Shown: positions 27,468 through 41,355, counted from the first letter of the stretch. The stretch is DNA of 64,000 bases from Monomorium pharaonis (GCF_013373865.1 NC_050474.1:6485561-6549560), one strand, 5' to 3'. Numbers and translations: made by a program. Notes: generated by a model from the letters alone, not told the origin.

Positions 27468-28054
27468 GCGCTGCGGGGAGATTCGAGACGCGACGCCGAG
27501 ATTGGGTGGCACTTTACCCGGCCGAAGAACTTGAACGCGCAAAGTTTCGCAACGTTACCGCAACGTAGAGATACGCAGGGGCAATCTTAAACTGAGTGTA
27601 AACCAACGGCGGTACACTATCCTTTAATGCAGAGTTTCTCCGGGTAACTCCTGCTACGCCGTACGTGTTTCGCGGCATGCACGTTACGTATATATTCTTT
27701 ATTTAATCAAAATCTAGGGAAAGACCGACAATATTGACGCTCCCTTATTACTAGAAAGATCAATTTACACTGCAAAAACTGCACTACATTGACACCGATA
27801 AAAATGTAATTTACTTAGGTACTTAAAGAATTTGTTAAAAATAAATTCTTTAAAAGCGAGAATAAAATTTGTTTTCTTTTCTCGGAAACTAAACATTGAA
27901 TTGAATTAATATTAATAAAAACATGATCCGCTTAGATAATTAGGACAGATAAAGAAATAAAGAAATCTGTTCTCTGTTACTAACAAGGAATATACATATG
28001 CGGTCTATTCTTTTCATAACATAATTCCATTTGAAATAAATTTCTAATATTTTT

Positions 28055-28247
28055 TATACGCAAAAGAAAGATAACAAACAACATATGTAGTTGCCAACTA
28101 CATATAATACTCAATACAATAATATTTGCTGTTAATGCAAGAACAACGTTGATATTGCAGTAGCATATATTATTGTATTAAATATATCTGTAGTTGGCAG
28201 CCCACAACTACCTATCTTATTGAATATATTACTTTTTTTCAGTGTAT
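28055..28247. mobile_element. Palindromic MITE, copy 2 of the GCTGCCAACT family
   Basis: It shares the nested inverted blocks of the 16,655 copy: TTGCCAACTACA facing TGTAGTTGGCA, and ACTCAATACAATAATAT facing ATATTATTGTATT. The loop segment (GCTGTTAATGCAAG) appears in the opposite orientation relative to the first copy, as expected when a palindromic element inserts in the other direction. Confidence 0.8.
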
Positions 28248-28283
28248 AAATTGTTATTTTTCTTTCTTAAAATATATTTTATT

Positions 28284-28465
28284 ACTAAAGTCTTCGGCAC
28301 ACGATACGATTTTTCATACTAGATAGCATACGAGCCATCTTATTACGTGTCCTGATTGGCTCGAATGATCATATTACCAATTGTAATCCAAATTGTAATC
28401 CAATCGTAAGACGCCTCGTATGCGTGTTAGCATGAAAAATCGTATCGTGTGCCGAAGGCTTTAGT
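28284..28465. mobile_element. MITE with 33-bp near-perfect terminal inverted repeats
   Basis: The left end ACTAAAGTCTTCGGCACACG continues with ATACGATTTTTCAT. The reversed right end is identical except for one base (T versus C at position 8). The internal 115 bases are non-coding. It lies 36 bases to the right of the preceding MITE. Confidence 0.88.
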
Positions 28466-31436
28466 TTATGATTTTATCCTCTAATTAACTCCTCCGTCAG
28501 TTTCAAGGATTAATTTCCCGGTTCATCTTTTATTACGTTGCAAAAACATTAACCATTGCAAAACAGTATCATAAAAATTGCTATATCATCTGACAAAAGA
28601 AACGTCCTAGTTTGCATTCACGTTTCAAAAGTTTTACTTTGCGCTTTTGTTTAAAAAATATTATCTACAAACAAAATGTCAGTATTCTTTATTTACAAGT
28701 ATATACTTAAATAAAAATTGAAAATGTTACTTCAATTATCATTTTGTTCTGCACTATTTGCTCCCAAAGTGGCTTATGTGCTCTCAATGCCAATAGTCTT
28801 CAGATGTAATTAAACACTTGCGCTCTTTTTATACCTGATGTATTCTTTGCTCTTTCTGCTCCACTCTCATTCAATTTATCGGGAATTCGATCTCTTGTAC
28901 TCCGTAGAATTTTATCGAGCTCAACGAATATCCCCGACATTCATATTTAATATCGTTTCATCCCCGCAGTTTGTGATGTAATCTTTCATGTTCTGAATAA
29001 TTTGATATCCTGAACTTTCTACGGTAAACTTTAATTAACGTTAAGCAAGGGTAGACTTTCGTCAAGTTTTGTGCCGTACCGACGAGAGAATTCTATAGCA
29101 GTTTCAAGAATAAATCGTACCGGGTATAAATGTGGACGGTATCCAAATGAGTGACGGGAACTGGTAGGCGACGCGAGCGTACTCGCAGCCGTGATTAATG
29201 CCAATCAAGGGGCGATTTCGCGTTCTGAATTCGGGATCCGGTTAACGCCAGGAATCAATAGACCCGCAAACCGAACCGATTAAGGATGCACGGGCAAGTG
29301 GAACCGCAAATCTAGAAATGCAACGCGGGTGGGTGTTTCGGTCTGAATGCATCAGGAATGACTAGAATTCCATAACTAGTTACATCGTTTTACATTCCTG
29401 CACCCATACCGCAGTCCCACTGTCTTACTGGCCGAACGCCATACATAAAATATACCCCCGGCGAGAGAGAACGACACAACGACAAATCGATTGGGCATTT
29501 CGAATACGTTAGCGCGGAATGCAGCTTTCCATATTAACACTTTTATTTCACACCCTTTGCACCTTTCAACAAATGCACAGGAATTTTCGACTACAACAGT
29601 CGGATGTTGTCAGCAAGTTAAAACTATTCGTTACAATTTAACTAAAATTCTTCGATTTTTTTATTTGACATTCAAATCTGCTAAAATCCCGCTCAAAGTA
29701 TAACGGCGGTGAAACGTTTCTTTTTTTTTATAAATATAAATATGGGGAGAAATAATGGGGAAAAAATGAGACGAAGATATAAAACCGCGTGTGATAATAT
29801 TGACTTAGCCCAATTTTCTGATCGCTTTCCCCGGATGACGAGATGACGCCTCGTCCAGGATTTTCGCTCGGAAATCGACGGAGTCACGGAAAAGCCATCG
29901 AGTCACGCGTGCAACGAATTCAACGCTTCAGGCTTATTAAGAGCCGCGGTAGCGCAACGATTTGTAACACATGCAAACGCACCTACACATACAACGCACA
30001 CACGCACGCATGTAATACAACAGGTTCGCAATCCTTGTTGACCGTGCGTAATACATCTCCGCTTAATAAGATCGACGTCAAAGTCATCGGAGAGCACGCT
30101 GTCAAAGTTTCTCCTTACCCAACGTACACGAACGCAGATACGAATCGATTCCACCGATTGGCGGTCTATGAATAGCGCAAAATCTGGATTAGGAAATGGA
30201 TCGACCTCGCGGAGGAAAGAACGGAGTAACGTAGCGTCGATCAGAGAACGACGCATTTCTCCGTTTGAATAATAAAAATTAGCGAGAACGACGTGACCTA
30301 TATGCCGAATGAGACCGAGGGATGACTCTCGTATCTTCGTGAAAACCTTAGCCGAACGTATTGATTTCCTATTATAAAACGAATATCCTCTCTTTAAAAT
30401 CTGCCAAGTCAAGTATCGCGCGCCTCACATTAGCATTGTTTCGAATATAGAAGTGTTCTACATCTATAATACACAAATAACCTTTCGGTAACAAGTTTGC
30501 TGATCAGCGTAAGTAAAGTTTTAAAATTTTTGAATAATTCGTCGATTGGGAATAAGGAGGAGTCTCGTCGGGACGGAAAGTAGATGAAAATTGTTGGTTC
30601 CGGTATAGCCTCTAGAGATAAGTGTGTCGCGCTAAGAGTGACCCGAATAATCGTATTATTATAGTTGGTTAACCACGTAATTCTCTGCCCGATTATATTT
30701 CCAACTGAAATTTCACCGAAAGATCCGCCGGGACTAAACGTCGAGTACCTTTAGCATTAAGCTTCAGGCTCAGGGGGGGGGGCCTCTTGCACTTAAATTA
30801 AGGACGTGTAGTCTTGACAAAGCCAGAGAATGTACAGAGTGTACACGGAGGTTTCCTTAATTTTCCCCTATCATCCCTTAAATGCACAGAGAGCATCATG
30901 CAAGTTTACGAGCACCGACTGCGCTTCGTTGGCTTGCTTTGACCACTTTGTACTTGTAATATAGTCTACTTTAGCTTTGTTCTCTAATTTCCAAGAGAAT
31001 TTCCAAGAACAGATAATGCATCTACCCGCCTATTGTGTAAATCGTCTTTCGCGAAAAGAAATATTTTCGCAAGGGATTATCTCAATCGCGTATAAAACGT
31101 GACAGCGAAATAAAAATACGAGAGAACAATATTTTCACAAAAAAAGATATCATCGCTAAAGAAGAATTATAACATACACTAGCGTTGTGCGTATGTATTA
31201 TAAGGATATCTAATAAAAATCTAATGATTACTGATATCCTTATTTATTATGTTTGTAATTATGTTTGTCAATGCTTAACACTAACAGTAATTTTCTTTTT
31301 GTTTGCAAAATCGCCCTCGGAAATATAAAAATCGTCCGGAATAAAAGATTGTAAAATTTCACCCTGACAACTTCCTAAATCGTCCAAGAAAAAACTCAAT
31401 AATAAATAATAATAAAGCAATAATAAAAGTACTCAC

Positions 31437-31900
31437 CATGATTACTCCGAAGTCGCACTCTTTCCCGAAAGGATCCTTCTCGAAAGTGTCCGATGTTCGC
31501 TCGGTCAGTTCGGGTCCTCTCGTCCTAGAGCACTCGCAGCAGCTTTCCCTCGCACATCGTCGTCTTTTCCTTTCAACCCTTTTCGCCTGTCCCTTTCACG
31601 GGCTCTCCTCGAAAGAGGCGGCTAGATCGAGATATCGCCGCCTTTCGTCCTCTCACGATTTCCTTGGCGAACGTGACTGGCACACTCGCACGGGGAAGTA
31701 CGGGAACCCGATCGAAGGATCGATCCCGCGCGGATCGCGGCGAGCGAGAGGGAGAGCGAGAGGAGATATATCTCGAAAGCTCCGCTTCACACGGAGCGCA
31801 GTGGAGAACTGAGCGAAGTGCCGGCCGGTCGAGCAGCCAGGCGGGCTTTTCCGAGAGCGGTTTAACCAATCGCGACTTCTCTCTCACCCCCACGTATCTT
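31437..31900 (-). promoter_or_regulatory. CpG-rich block with a minus-strand splice donor; candidate promoter and 5' exon
   Basis: The stretch is strongly GC- and CpG-rich between AT-rich flanks. On the minus strand it ends at a consensus donor, ATCATG|GTGAGTAC, with last exon base 31,437. If this is a first exon and joins the acceptor at 1747, the two ATGs abut in frame (ATG|ATG ACG) and the protein would start Met-Met-Thr-Pro. This would be a roughly 29.7-kb first intron. The upstream edge is arbitrary. No transcript evidence is available and other genes could own this block. Confidence 0.3.
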
Positions 31901-33878
31901 CCGCGCGCGCTCTCTCTCTCTCTCTTCTTCCTTCTCTCTCTCTCACACGCTCCCTTCCTTCAACGCGGTAGACGCCGCCGTTTGCCGGTGCTACGACGTG
32001 GGTCGCTCGCCGCCGCAACCCCCACAGGTGCATAATCCCCCTCCCCTCCTCCCACCCCGCGTCGGCGGATACGCGACCGCGCATCCTCCGATTGGAATCA
32101 ACAGTCCGAACTCGCGGAAATTCGCGACTCGAACGGGATATCAATTTTCGATGAGCCGAGAGATCGATTGTTTGTAAGATAGAAATATTTCATTACATTG
32201 CAATCAACGATGGGTTCTATTTGTAAATAAACAATTAATATTGTATTAATATTGCAGTTATCTTTAAATTCCAATTGTGTATCTTAAATTCTACTTAACC
32301 TTACCGTTATTTAATAATACTATTGAAAAAAGAGTAAATATATATTCGAAACATACATATTTAATGATTCAACAAAAATAAATTATCGGTGAAAATGTAC
32401 CTCGTTCCTGCTCTTTTACTTTCTCCCTGGTTGTGTATTTTATAAAATTAAAAATACTTAAGATTTACAAATAAAATTATATTAGCACCAAGATCCAATT
32501 CCAATTGTAATCGACGTTTCATCACTTATTTGTGTGATTAAGCGTTTTAATTTAAATTATTATTATTTATTACACATTGTTGCCTTTCACGTTCTTCCTT
32601 ATATATACTGGTGTGATGAATATGACTACATGCTCTAATAGTCGAACTGATAGTCGTACAGATTCGAATTCTTGCTATGATGATCATAATTCTTTGTTGT
32701 TTATTAGGAAAAAAAGAAAAGTAAACCTGCAAGAAGAATCCTGCAACTTTTCGATAACTTTTAGCTGATAATTTCAGCCTTCAATTATTATTGTATATTT
32801 CATCATCACGGCAGCAGCTACCTTCGTGTGCGCCTTCGTAAATTCCGTGGAGATGTAATTCTTAACTTTCAGCTCCGTTCGAAGCTACCTAGATCCGTAA
32901 TTTGCGCGATCGGAAGCGCGCAATATCATCGCGGAAGTAAGATTTCCAGAAACGGCGCCGGATTCGCGCCCCGGCGAAGTGGGTTAACCCAATCGCGAAT
33001 TTTCTAGTCGCTCGCTCGCGGCGGGAGCTCTTCTTTCTATACTTCCTATGTCTTCTGCCTGACGCGCGACCTCCACGCCGGAAATTAAACCTGGAAACAG
33101 CAACCGTGATTCGGACCACAGTTCGCGAGATAACATTTTCGGTCGTGTCTATACGAGAGCTGCGGAAGTTCCTCCGCGCGTCTCTCCGCGCCACGCGCCG
33201 GCAAAGATGATTTATCGAGGAAAAGCGACGGGCGCTCCGGGCCATCGTAGAAATACACGGGCCCCTCGTCGAAAATTCGCCTGGGCGCGTTTCACGTAAG
33301 CGCGCGTCCGTCCGTACGCGGGGCCCGCAATACGCGCGTGTCGCCTTTCTAAAAGAAATGTAAATCCTTTCGACACAGCGCCAACGGTTTAGTCTGTTTA
33401 CCTTTGGAATTCAGGCGCGCCGGAATTAGGACGGGGGGGAGGAACGTGGCAAATACACCGTGGGACGCCTGCCTGGCATCACGTGGGACACGTCACACCG
33501 CGGCCGATGCAGCGATTCGCGCGATCTCGCGCGCTAACGAACGCCACGTAATGTGGAAGATGGATCATCACGGCCGCGGTCCCCAAACGCGTGGCGAAAC
33601 GTGACGGGGCGTGGGATTCCCCGAACGGGGAAAGACACGTTGAACGTTTGATGCCGTCCCGCTCATGATCCCGTCGCTATCGATCGCGATGCAATTTTAC
33701 GAAGGATTATCCGAGCGGCTTGCGGCGCATTTTATCTCGGCGACGGGGAAAGTATGGGTCTCCTTTGCCCCCGGGCTTAAATTGGCTTTTCCTATTCACG
33801 ATCGCGATTAACGATTTGCACGACGTTAACCACGGTGTTTCGCGATGGCGCGGCTCGGGAAATCAATAAATTTCGTAC

Positions 33879-33908
<30 letters not shown>
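33879..33908. repeat. (GA)n microsatellite
   Basis: GA run of about 30 bases with one AAA interruption. Confidence 0.93.
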
Positions 33909-33910
<2 letters not shown>

Positions 33911-35273
33911 TTGAATTGAGGTATAGATGCCAGACAAGTGGTATGGCGATGAAGTTGCTACCTGAATGTTAGAATTAAGTATGTACATGTCTCTCTTATC
34001 GACGCAATTACCCATCGTAAAGTATTAGTCTAATTATCTCTTGTATAAATGGCATTACAACTTTGCATCGACTCATCATTATTTATGATGCCCGTAATGA
34101 GCAATTAGATAATTTTGTATAAAATATATCATATATAAATATAGTTTCGAATATATGCAAATGAATAAATCATTTGAATTTGTAATCACATCTTATTAAA
34201 ATGTGTGACGCACAAATATGTATTAAACACACACACACACACATTTAAGAAATCATGCTCTCTTAATTGAAAAACCCCACATTTAATAAACTTTTTTAAC
34301 AGACGGCAAAGCCATTTTATAAGCCCCATGCATTTTAATGAGATATAACTACAAGTATTTCATATCATATGAACATAGATTGATAAAAGAAATTGTTTTA
34401 AATGAATATAATTCTTTCTGTCGGTGTTAAAAAGTGACAAATACATTATTCGTTCTCTCTTTCTCTCGGGAAAGATTTACTTTTGTTTTAAACATTTTTC
34501 TATCAGTAGATTCAGTACACGCTTATACGAGATTCTAGTTGCTAGGAGAAATTTTCCCGCTTATAACGTCGCGGAACTTCCCGCGGGAAGCTAAAGCCCG
34601 CCGCAGCTCGCATCCAAAGCTAAACCAACTACTGTCATGAAACGTTAAACGACAAGTGCATCTCGCGCGCGAGCAGCAAGGTTTTTCACACGAGAGAAAT
34701 CCGGTAGACGTCTTTCAATAACGTCGGGAATTCGTCCCGGAATCGGGCACGACTTCGTTCTAGCAGGGATTCGCACGTGGAAACGTGCCCGCGTCGTCGT
34801 GGATTCGAACCGCGTCGTCCGTCGTGCTAAGATCGAAGCGAAGCGAAGGGGGGGAAAAAAGAAAGAGGACGAAAACAAAGCTCGGACCGCGGCGCGCGTC
34901 TACGTGCGAACCGGCGAAACGTGATCGAGGCCTCACTTTCGAAGTCGATGTCTGCAGCCGGTCGCTTTCCTAACGATCGAACCGTGTGCTTTTACTGGCT
35001 CGACGGATGCTTTTACGATGCTCCCTTTTACGTGCCGTTTTCAACGACCTAACCATCCCTATTTGGCATTATATTTTCATTATATTTGTTATTACTTTTT
35101 AATACCCAATATGCACAGAATATTCGATCTATTCATGCTTTAAAAAACATTTCTTGTAATGTTTCATTAATAATTAAAATTGCAAAAAATTTATAACCAG
35201 TGTGCGTTATCTTAATAAGATTAAATTATAATGAAATTTGAATAATTAATAAAATGGCTTTATTCTATTCTTA

Positions 35274-35480
35274 TCTACACTGAGAAAAAAATGTTAATTT
35301 GACAAAATTTTCCAACTAAATTAAAATTTTGTCAGTTCAAAAATTTATGCGTTTAACTTAAATGCAAAAATTTCAATTTAAGTATTTAATAGTTAATTGA
35401 AATATATAAATACTTAAATAGACAAAATTTAATTTAGTTGGAAAATTTAGTCAAATTAACTTTTTTTTTCTCAGTGTAGA
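35274..35480. mobile_element. MITE with about 45-bp terminal inverted repeats (CACTGAGAAAA family)
   Basis: Both ends read TCTACACTGAGAAAAAAA inward, followed by GTTAATTTGAC and TTTTCCAACTAAATT. The middle is AT-rich and non-coding. A truncated relative is at 9,312-9,440. Similar termini (ACACGGAGAAA) flank the element at 59,589. Confidence 0.88.
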
Positions 35481-38400
35481 TTATTAAAATGTATGTTATT
35501 TCCAGTTTTGTCTTAAATAAAACTCTTTTTCCAATTAATGTATACATCGACGAATATGAAGCATTGTTCTTAGCTTCGACCCTTAAGTTACTAGCATCTA
35601 TGTTTTTCTTAACAAGAGAATTTTTTTTAATAACAAAGATTGTAGAAAGACCAAGAAATAATAATGCAAAGTAAAAATTATCTCACAATTATATATATGC
35701 TTCGAAAATTTATATAAGAAACTCTGTTAGTCATTATAATGTAAGTTATTCTTTCTATGTTTTTCAACTTTAATTTTTGCGTATTGATCTATTATAAAAG
35801 AAGCAACATTTTTTATCAAATTAAATTTGAAGAACTCTTATTTTTAAGAAATGGAGATTTATAAAAATATGAGTGTATATTGCTTCTATACCATAAATTG
35901 TTTTGCTCACGGCAGCAATATTATCTTAAAATTATTACATAAAATAATAAATAATTTTATTTTTTATCTAAATTTAAAATTAAACCATCTTTATAATTAT
36001 ATAAGACATTAACGTGTAATTTATTTTATCTTTTCCTAGATAATTTGAAGTTATTTAATTATAAGCTACATTGCTCGTGACGGAATAAATTGTAAAGAAA
36101 GGAAAAGCATTAACGTAAATGTTAATAGAAAATATGACTTCACGTCCATTTCGTTCGCATCTACTTGCAACCTCTATTTCCGGAGAGTGGATTCAACCGG
36201 GAATATCGGTGAAGTTCGAGCAGCAGTGCGAGTCGAATATGCACGTTCCGAAAATGTCAAACATCATTCCGCGTTGGAAGTTGCGGAGTGTAGTATGATA
36301 TCGCAGTACTTTAACGCAAGGGCCGTAATTGTTGCGAACTCGATATCTTGCTTGCCAGAGGCTCGATAACCAAGCTATGTTAGCATCTCCGCAACAAACT
36401 CCCGACTTACACCAATTAATTTGTTCTGTATGAAAAGCAGAGTCAAGCCGTCGAACTAGTACGAACTCCAACATATGCAGATATGTTATCGTACTTTCCC
36501 GCCCCACCTCTCAGTACCTTTTTTACGTGAGATGAACCTGCAGCACGAAATTGTAGTCTACAATTAAAAGGGACCAATTAAGTCTGTTCCACGTAAAAAA
36601 AAAGAACCGTTACTACTGACAGCTAATATGGTATTTCTAACTGATATTTATGAAGGTCGTAATTAAATTGACAAGATACTTATTAATGCCTATCTAGCGT
36701 CCATCGCACATGGCGAGATCGGGCCTCGTCGATTTCGCGAGAATTTGTACTCCGAAGCTGGAAATGCACGGAGTGATTAAGAGTAAGAAATATGAGCTAC
36801 AGACGTAGATGATGATTAATAACGTATCGGTCGTGTATCGCGTTCGCGCTACACGTCTGTCCGCTTTCTAAGTCATCATTATGAATACTGATCCCAGAGT
36901 ATCCGCTAGAATAATAATATTTGCGCGACGCTTCGTGTGTGAATCGGTAACCGGAAACGGATACAAACTCGTGCGCAACTCATACAAACCGTATCGATAC
37001 GCGCGTACGGATTTTACTTTCATATTACCGCCGTTATTGCGCGGAGGAAATGAAATTATGGGGCGAAACCCCCTGGTAAGGATCAAATTTGTGGGATTTT
37101 GTAATGAACTAAAGGCGAACTCATCGTTAATGGGATCTAATAAATTGCTGTTTATCTCGGAATGACGAGATAAGTATCCCGCGAGTGCGAGAAGACACGC
37201 GTATTCCGTCCGTCGATTTATCTATCTATTCAATTTGCCATTACACATACTAAATTTCAAAATAAAAACGAAAAAAAAAAGAAACAATTTATTAAACCGA
37301 TATTCTATTAAGATAGCAACATATTACACACGTTGATCCGGATGGCGCGGGGAATCAATTTATCGCTGTAAAACGCGAGGCGCATATATAATTGACAAGA
37401 GGTTTATTACAGCAAAACGTAAACCACGTGAGAAACGACTTGGGAGCGAGCGAAACGCGTATTTCGCCTGCCTCTTCTAGTCGCCGCGAAAAGATGAAAT
37501 ATTACGCGCACGTTTTCCTCATTCCCGGGCACACAATATTCCCGTTCCGTTTTCGGCCCCCGCGGGGCTGAGAAACACACATCTCGCGCGAATCTGAACC
37601 GGAATTATCGCGGCGAGTAAAAGTAATCTTGCCGTTCCCCCCCCCCCCCGCGTGTTTTCGACGCGTGACACTGATCGACTAATGGAGCAGAAATGATCGA
37701 GCATTCGATCTATATTCCGTCGCGCTCGAACTTCGCTTTCGAACACACGATCCTCCTTAATACGCGAGTCACGCTTTGCGAAATCTCTCGAAGTCTCGTC
37801 GATTTATTTCGCCGGGTATAGTAATTCGTATTCTTCGCAACAACCTTCTCTACTCCGGCGAAATCGAAATAGTGATGCTGCTCACCACACGACGCAAATC
37901 GATCTTTAACCCTCTCCACGGTCGGACCTCGCACATAATTCTCCTGTTTTCCCACTTCGTGGGAAATTTTCACCGTATCGTGACGAAAACCGGTGCAAGG
38001 GAAAGTCACGCCACTGTGGCTCTTTCTCGTATCTTTCTCATTCCTTCTCTCTATTCGTTTTTAATAAAATATTCCATTTAAGCGAATAAGAGAGAAAGCG
38101 ATATTTATTTAGCACTCTAGGACAAGTCCCCTCAAGCGCTTAGGCAATAATACAAAAATAGATACGAGAAAATGATAATTAAAGTGTAAGAATTATTCAA
38201 ATCGAATCAACAGAGAGAAATGTAAAAAGGAAGTTCTTCATTTTCCAATACATAAATAATTCAATCTCTTAAGTCTACAGGTGCAGACTTAAATGTACTG
38301 TAAATTGTTTCTAATTCAAATTAAAATTGAAAAACGTTAATGCCGATCTAAGATGTGTAATGTTATATGCAAATCGGTTATATTAAGATACTGTAAAAGA

Positions 38401-41355
38401 GATAAGAACAGTGCACTTGTTCGGAGAATTTAATATTGGAAAAATTTGATAACACTTTATCTCTGCACTCTTTATCTGACACATATGCGTGACGATTTAA
38501 ATAAAAAAAAAAATCTATTTAAATTAAATTAAATAATTTAACATTTGTAATTAGCTTTAATCCTCATAATGACGTTTTAGCTGCGTTTATACATGAACAT
38601 TTATAATTAGACATTGTGAGATACCTTCAGAATTAGCATCCTTAGAGCAGATACACAAGTTTCTACGGAGAATATTCATTCGTCGCACAAAGGATGACTA
38701 TCGATTTGTGCCGGACATACCGCCTGTATTGGCACGAACTCCTGCCGAAGGAGACGCGTGCAAGAAGGCGACGTAATGAACAAAACCGGTTTTCGATTTT
38801 ACAGGTGGGCGATCCGATACTCGTACAACGAAAATCTAAAACACTTCCCTCCCTTTCCCCCGCCGAACATTCCTTCATGTGTAAAGTAGGTCACCGGAAG
38901 AAACGAAAGTACGAAAACGATTTCCGCGTTAATCGCCAGCTGATCACCGTTGCGTGAAATCTTCGGCGGCATTAGCGCGGAGCGTTCACGGAACAACCCG
39001 GTCTAAATAATTCAAGAAGCAACGAGAGCGCGCGGAATTATCGGCAAAAGTTAGCCGCACATGACATGTAATTCGCAATGTTATCAAATTGTATCCGTTG
39101 TTTAATGATGAGAATAACAGGGCTGTTATATAAAATAATGAAACGATCATTCTCTGACCTATTTAATTTCGAAGGTAACTTCTTTTTATAGACGCGCACG
39201 GAAATAATAATCCAATTGAAAAATCAATAAGCTGTAAATTGGGATGCAGCAGGGATTTGTGAACTTAGAGCGTCGCATGATGACTTGACGATTGCCAGGC
39301 AGGCGGTTTTCAGCTCTGACGCAGCTACAAATTATCGTATGTAAGACAGGCGGTTATAAGCGTGTGAAGAGCGGAAGAGAGGAGAGACTTTATTAGCTCT
39401 TTCGGCTCCATCAATGGCTCTTAAAGTCGTTGACCACACCTCCGTTAGATTCTTTAACTAGCCCGCTGCACTTTCACCGGTCATTTATTTTCCAAAAACG
39501 TACGTTGCCAGTTGTCGGCATACTTTTAACGACCGCCGACTCGGTGACAATAGAAACGATAATGGAAATAGCACTCGTGTAAAAGTATTGCACAATGTCA
39601 ACGAAATTCAATTCAGTGTCAGCCAGAAACGATTGAATTCCATAGGTGATTTTCACCGTTATCAAAAATTAAAATTTATGTGCACGTAACTTATATACTT
39701 GCTTAATACTTGCAGTATTCTTTAATTAATTTGAATTTAATATTCTCTTAGCGAAAATTTATGTAAATGTCATTTCTTTATAATTTTCTTGTTTTCAACA
39801 TCTAATATCTTATATATTTATTGTAATTAAGAGCTAAGCTCAATTTTTGTTACAAATAAATTATTCAAAATCAGGTGCAAAAAATTTTATCCCTCTGTTT
39901 TTTTTATAATTTGTGAAGAGAGATACTTGTATTTTTAACCGCAATTGAAATATGAGAATTATTGACGTTTGTATATTTTTCCTGGTAAATAAAGACTCGA
40001 GAATAAAATGTTAAAAATACAACTGCAAAATCTAAATAATGACTGCAAAGTGCATTCAGCAACGTATTACATATCGAAAATACATAATATCGTTGACAAT
40101 TTCGCACAATGTACAAAACGGCAGCGTTCTAGAGAAGATTAATCAATTCCCGTAGTTCCACTTAGGTTAATTAATTCCGCTCGTCGTTTAAACACACTAT
40201 CTATCGCTTATAAATAGCTCGACTTCGTGATCAATCCTTCCATCAAGTTCCACGAATGTAATTTCGTAATCGGCAAATAAGATCAGTGTAACGGTTAATC
40301 GAGGGTCAGCTAATTTACCATCTCGTCCTGTTCATGAACGTTAGACGTAACAACAGGCTAGCGCGCGGTTCAATATACCAGGGCTCGTCGTGAAACTGTA
40401 TTAATTCGTCGGCTTTTCGTCGATCGATCGACGGTGAGAGATACACTGAGAAAATACACGAGAGACGGGCGAGATCGTTGCTATAGAAAGTGCGCACGAT
40501 AAATCTGACGTAAAGCTGCGCGAGACGTGCTTTATTGCGGTACTAAAAACCTTAAGGAGACTACCTTTTTCCTGATGCACCCTTTTATGTTTAATGAAAC
40601 CGCGTATTGCACGTAGCAATCGTCTGTACTTAAATCGCGGAATTCACGACTCGTTTTCACGAATCTAACAGAATCGTCGAGTTACTGCGACTGAAACTTC
40701 AAGTCTTTAATTATCTGTGTTTTGTTTTTTAGCTATTATATGTGATGGAATGAAAATTAGTTGCATCTAATTAATTATTTTAAGGATGTACTACACATAT
40801 TTTCAGAATAATGAAAAAATAATGAAAAAATTACAGATCGTCATATATTGCGTATGAAAATTATACAAACAATTTGGCAGCAATTTTCTATTTAGCTCAA
40901 AAATTTCAATATAAAAAATGAAAAGCATGAAAAGGCTCTAATGTAAACATAATTAAGAAGTAATAACAAAAAATTAATTTTTAATAACAAATAAAGTGAA
41001 TCAACTATTAAAATATATTATTAATAAAAATATTATTCACATGTTTTCATGTGAATATAGTTTATTAAAAAATATTAACACATTACCATTTTCAATTTAC
41101 TTTGTAGGGACTGTATGTGTGATACATTTAACATAATGGAAAATGTTATTGCGTAAGATAGACTGTCAAACGTAAAACTAATTTGAAATTTTATGATAAC
41201 GTAAAAATAGAATGCTAAATGAATATCTCGAAGGAAAACGAGATAGTCAATGCGTACATTTGACGAATAGAACTGTGCCGCAAAACAATATGCAAACAAA
41301 AGACTGCCAATGTATATATAGTACGGCCAAGAAAACTTTATTAACGTCGTACTAT

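Larger units (their letters stand above)
1747..31436. other. Gene desert of about 30 kb; candidate giant first intron
   Basis: No exon with recognisable protein similarity was found. The region is AT-rich and punctuated by GC- and CpG-rich patches, roughly at 3,820-4,560, 7,090-7,540, 8,700-9,070, 10,270-11,100, 11,470-13,620, 13,950-14,420, 15,530-15,960, 22,140-23,500, 24,160-25,000 and 26,890-27,600. The longest open frames (for example minus 26,907-27,542, minus 11,990-12,595 and minus 12,965-13,522) run through (CA)n or (CT)n repeats and are not credible proteins. The patches could be regulatory elements or unrecognised non-coding exons. Repeats and MITEs inside are listed separately. 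Confidence 0.5.

Noticed and set aside
26907..27542. Minus-strand open frame of 211 codons
   Set aside because: It runs through the (CA)16 repeat as a Cys-Val stretch, overlaps other open frames on both strands in a GC-rich patch and has no domain features.
34780..34870. Minus-strand GGTTCGAATCC resembling a tRNA T-arm
   Set aside because: There is no D-arm or anticodon stem upstream at the right distance, and the T-stem has a mismatch.
40441..40460. ACACTGAGAAAATACAC resembling a MITE end
   Set aside because: No opposing inverted end was found nearby, so it is left as chance or an unrecognisable remnant.
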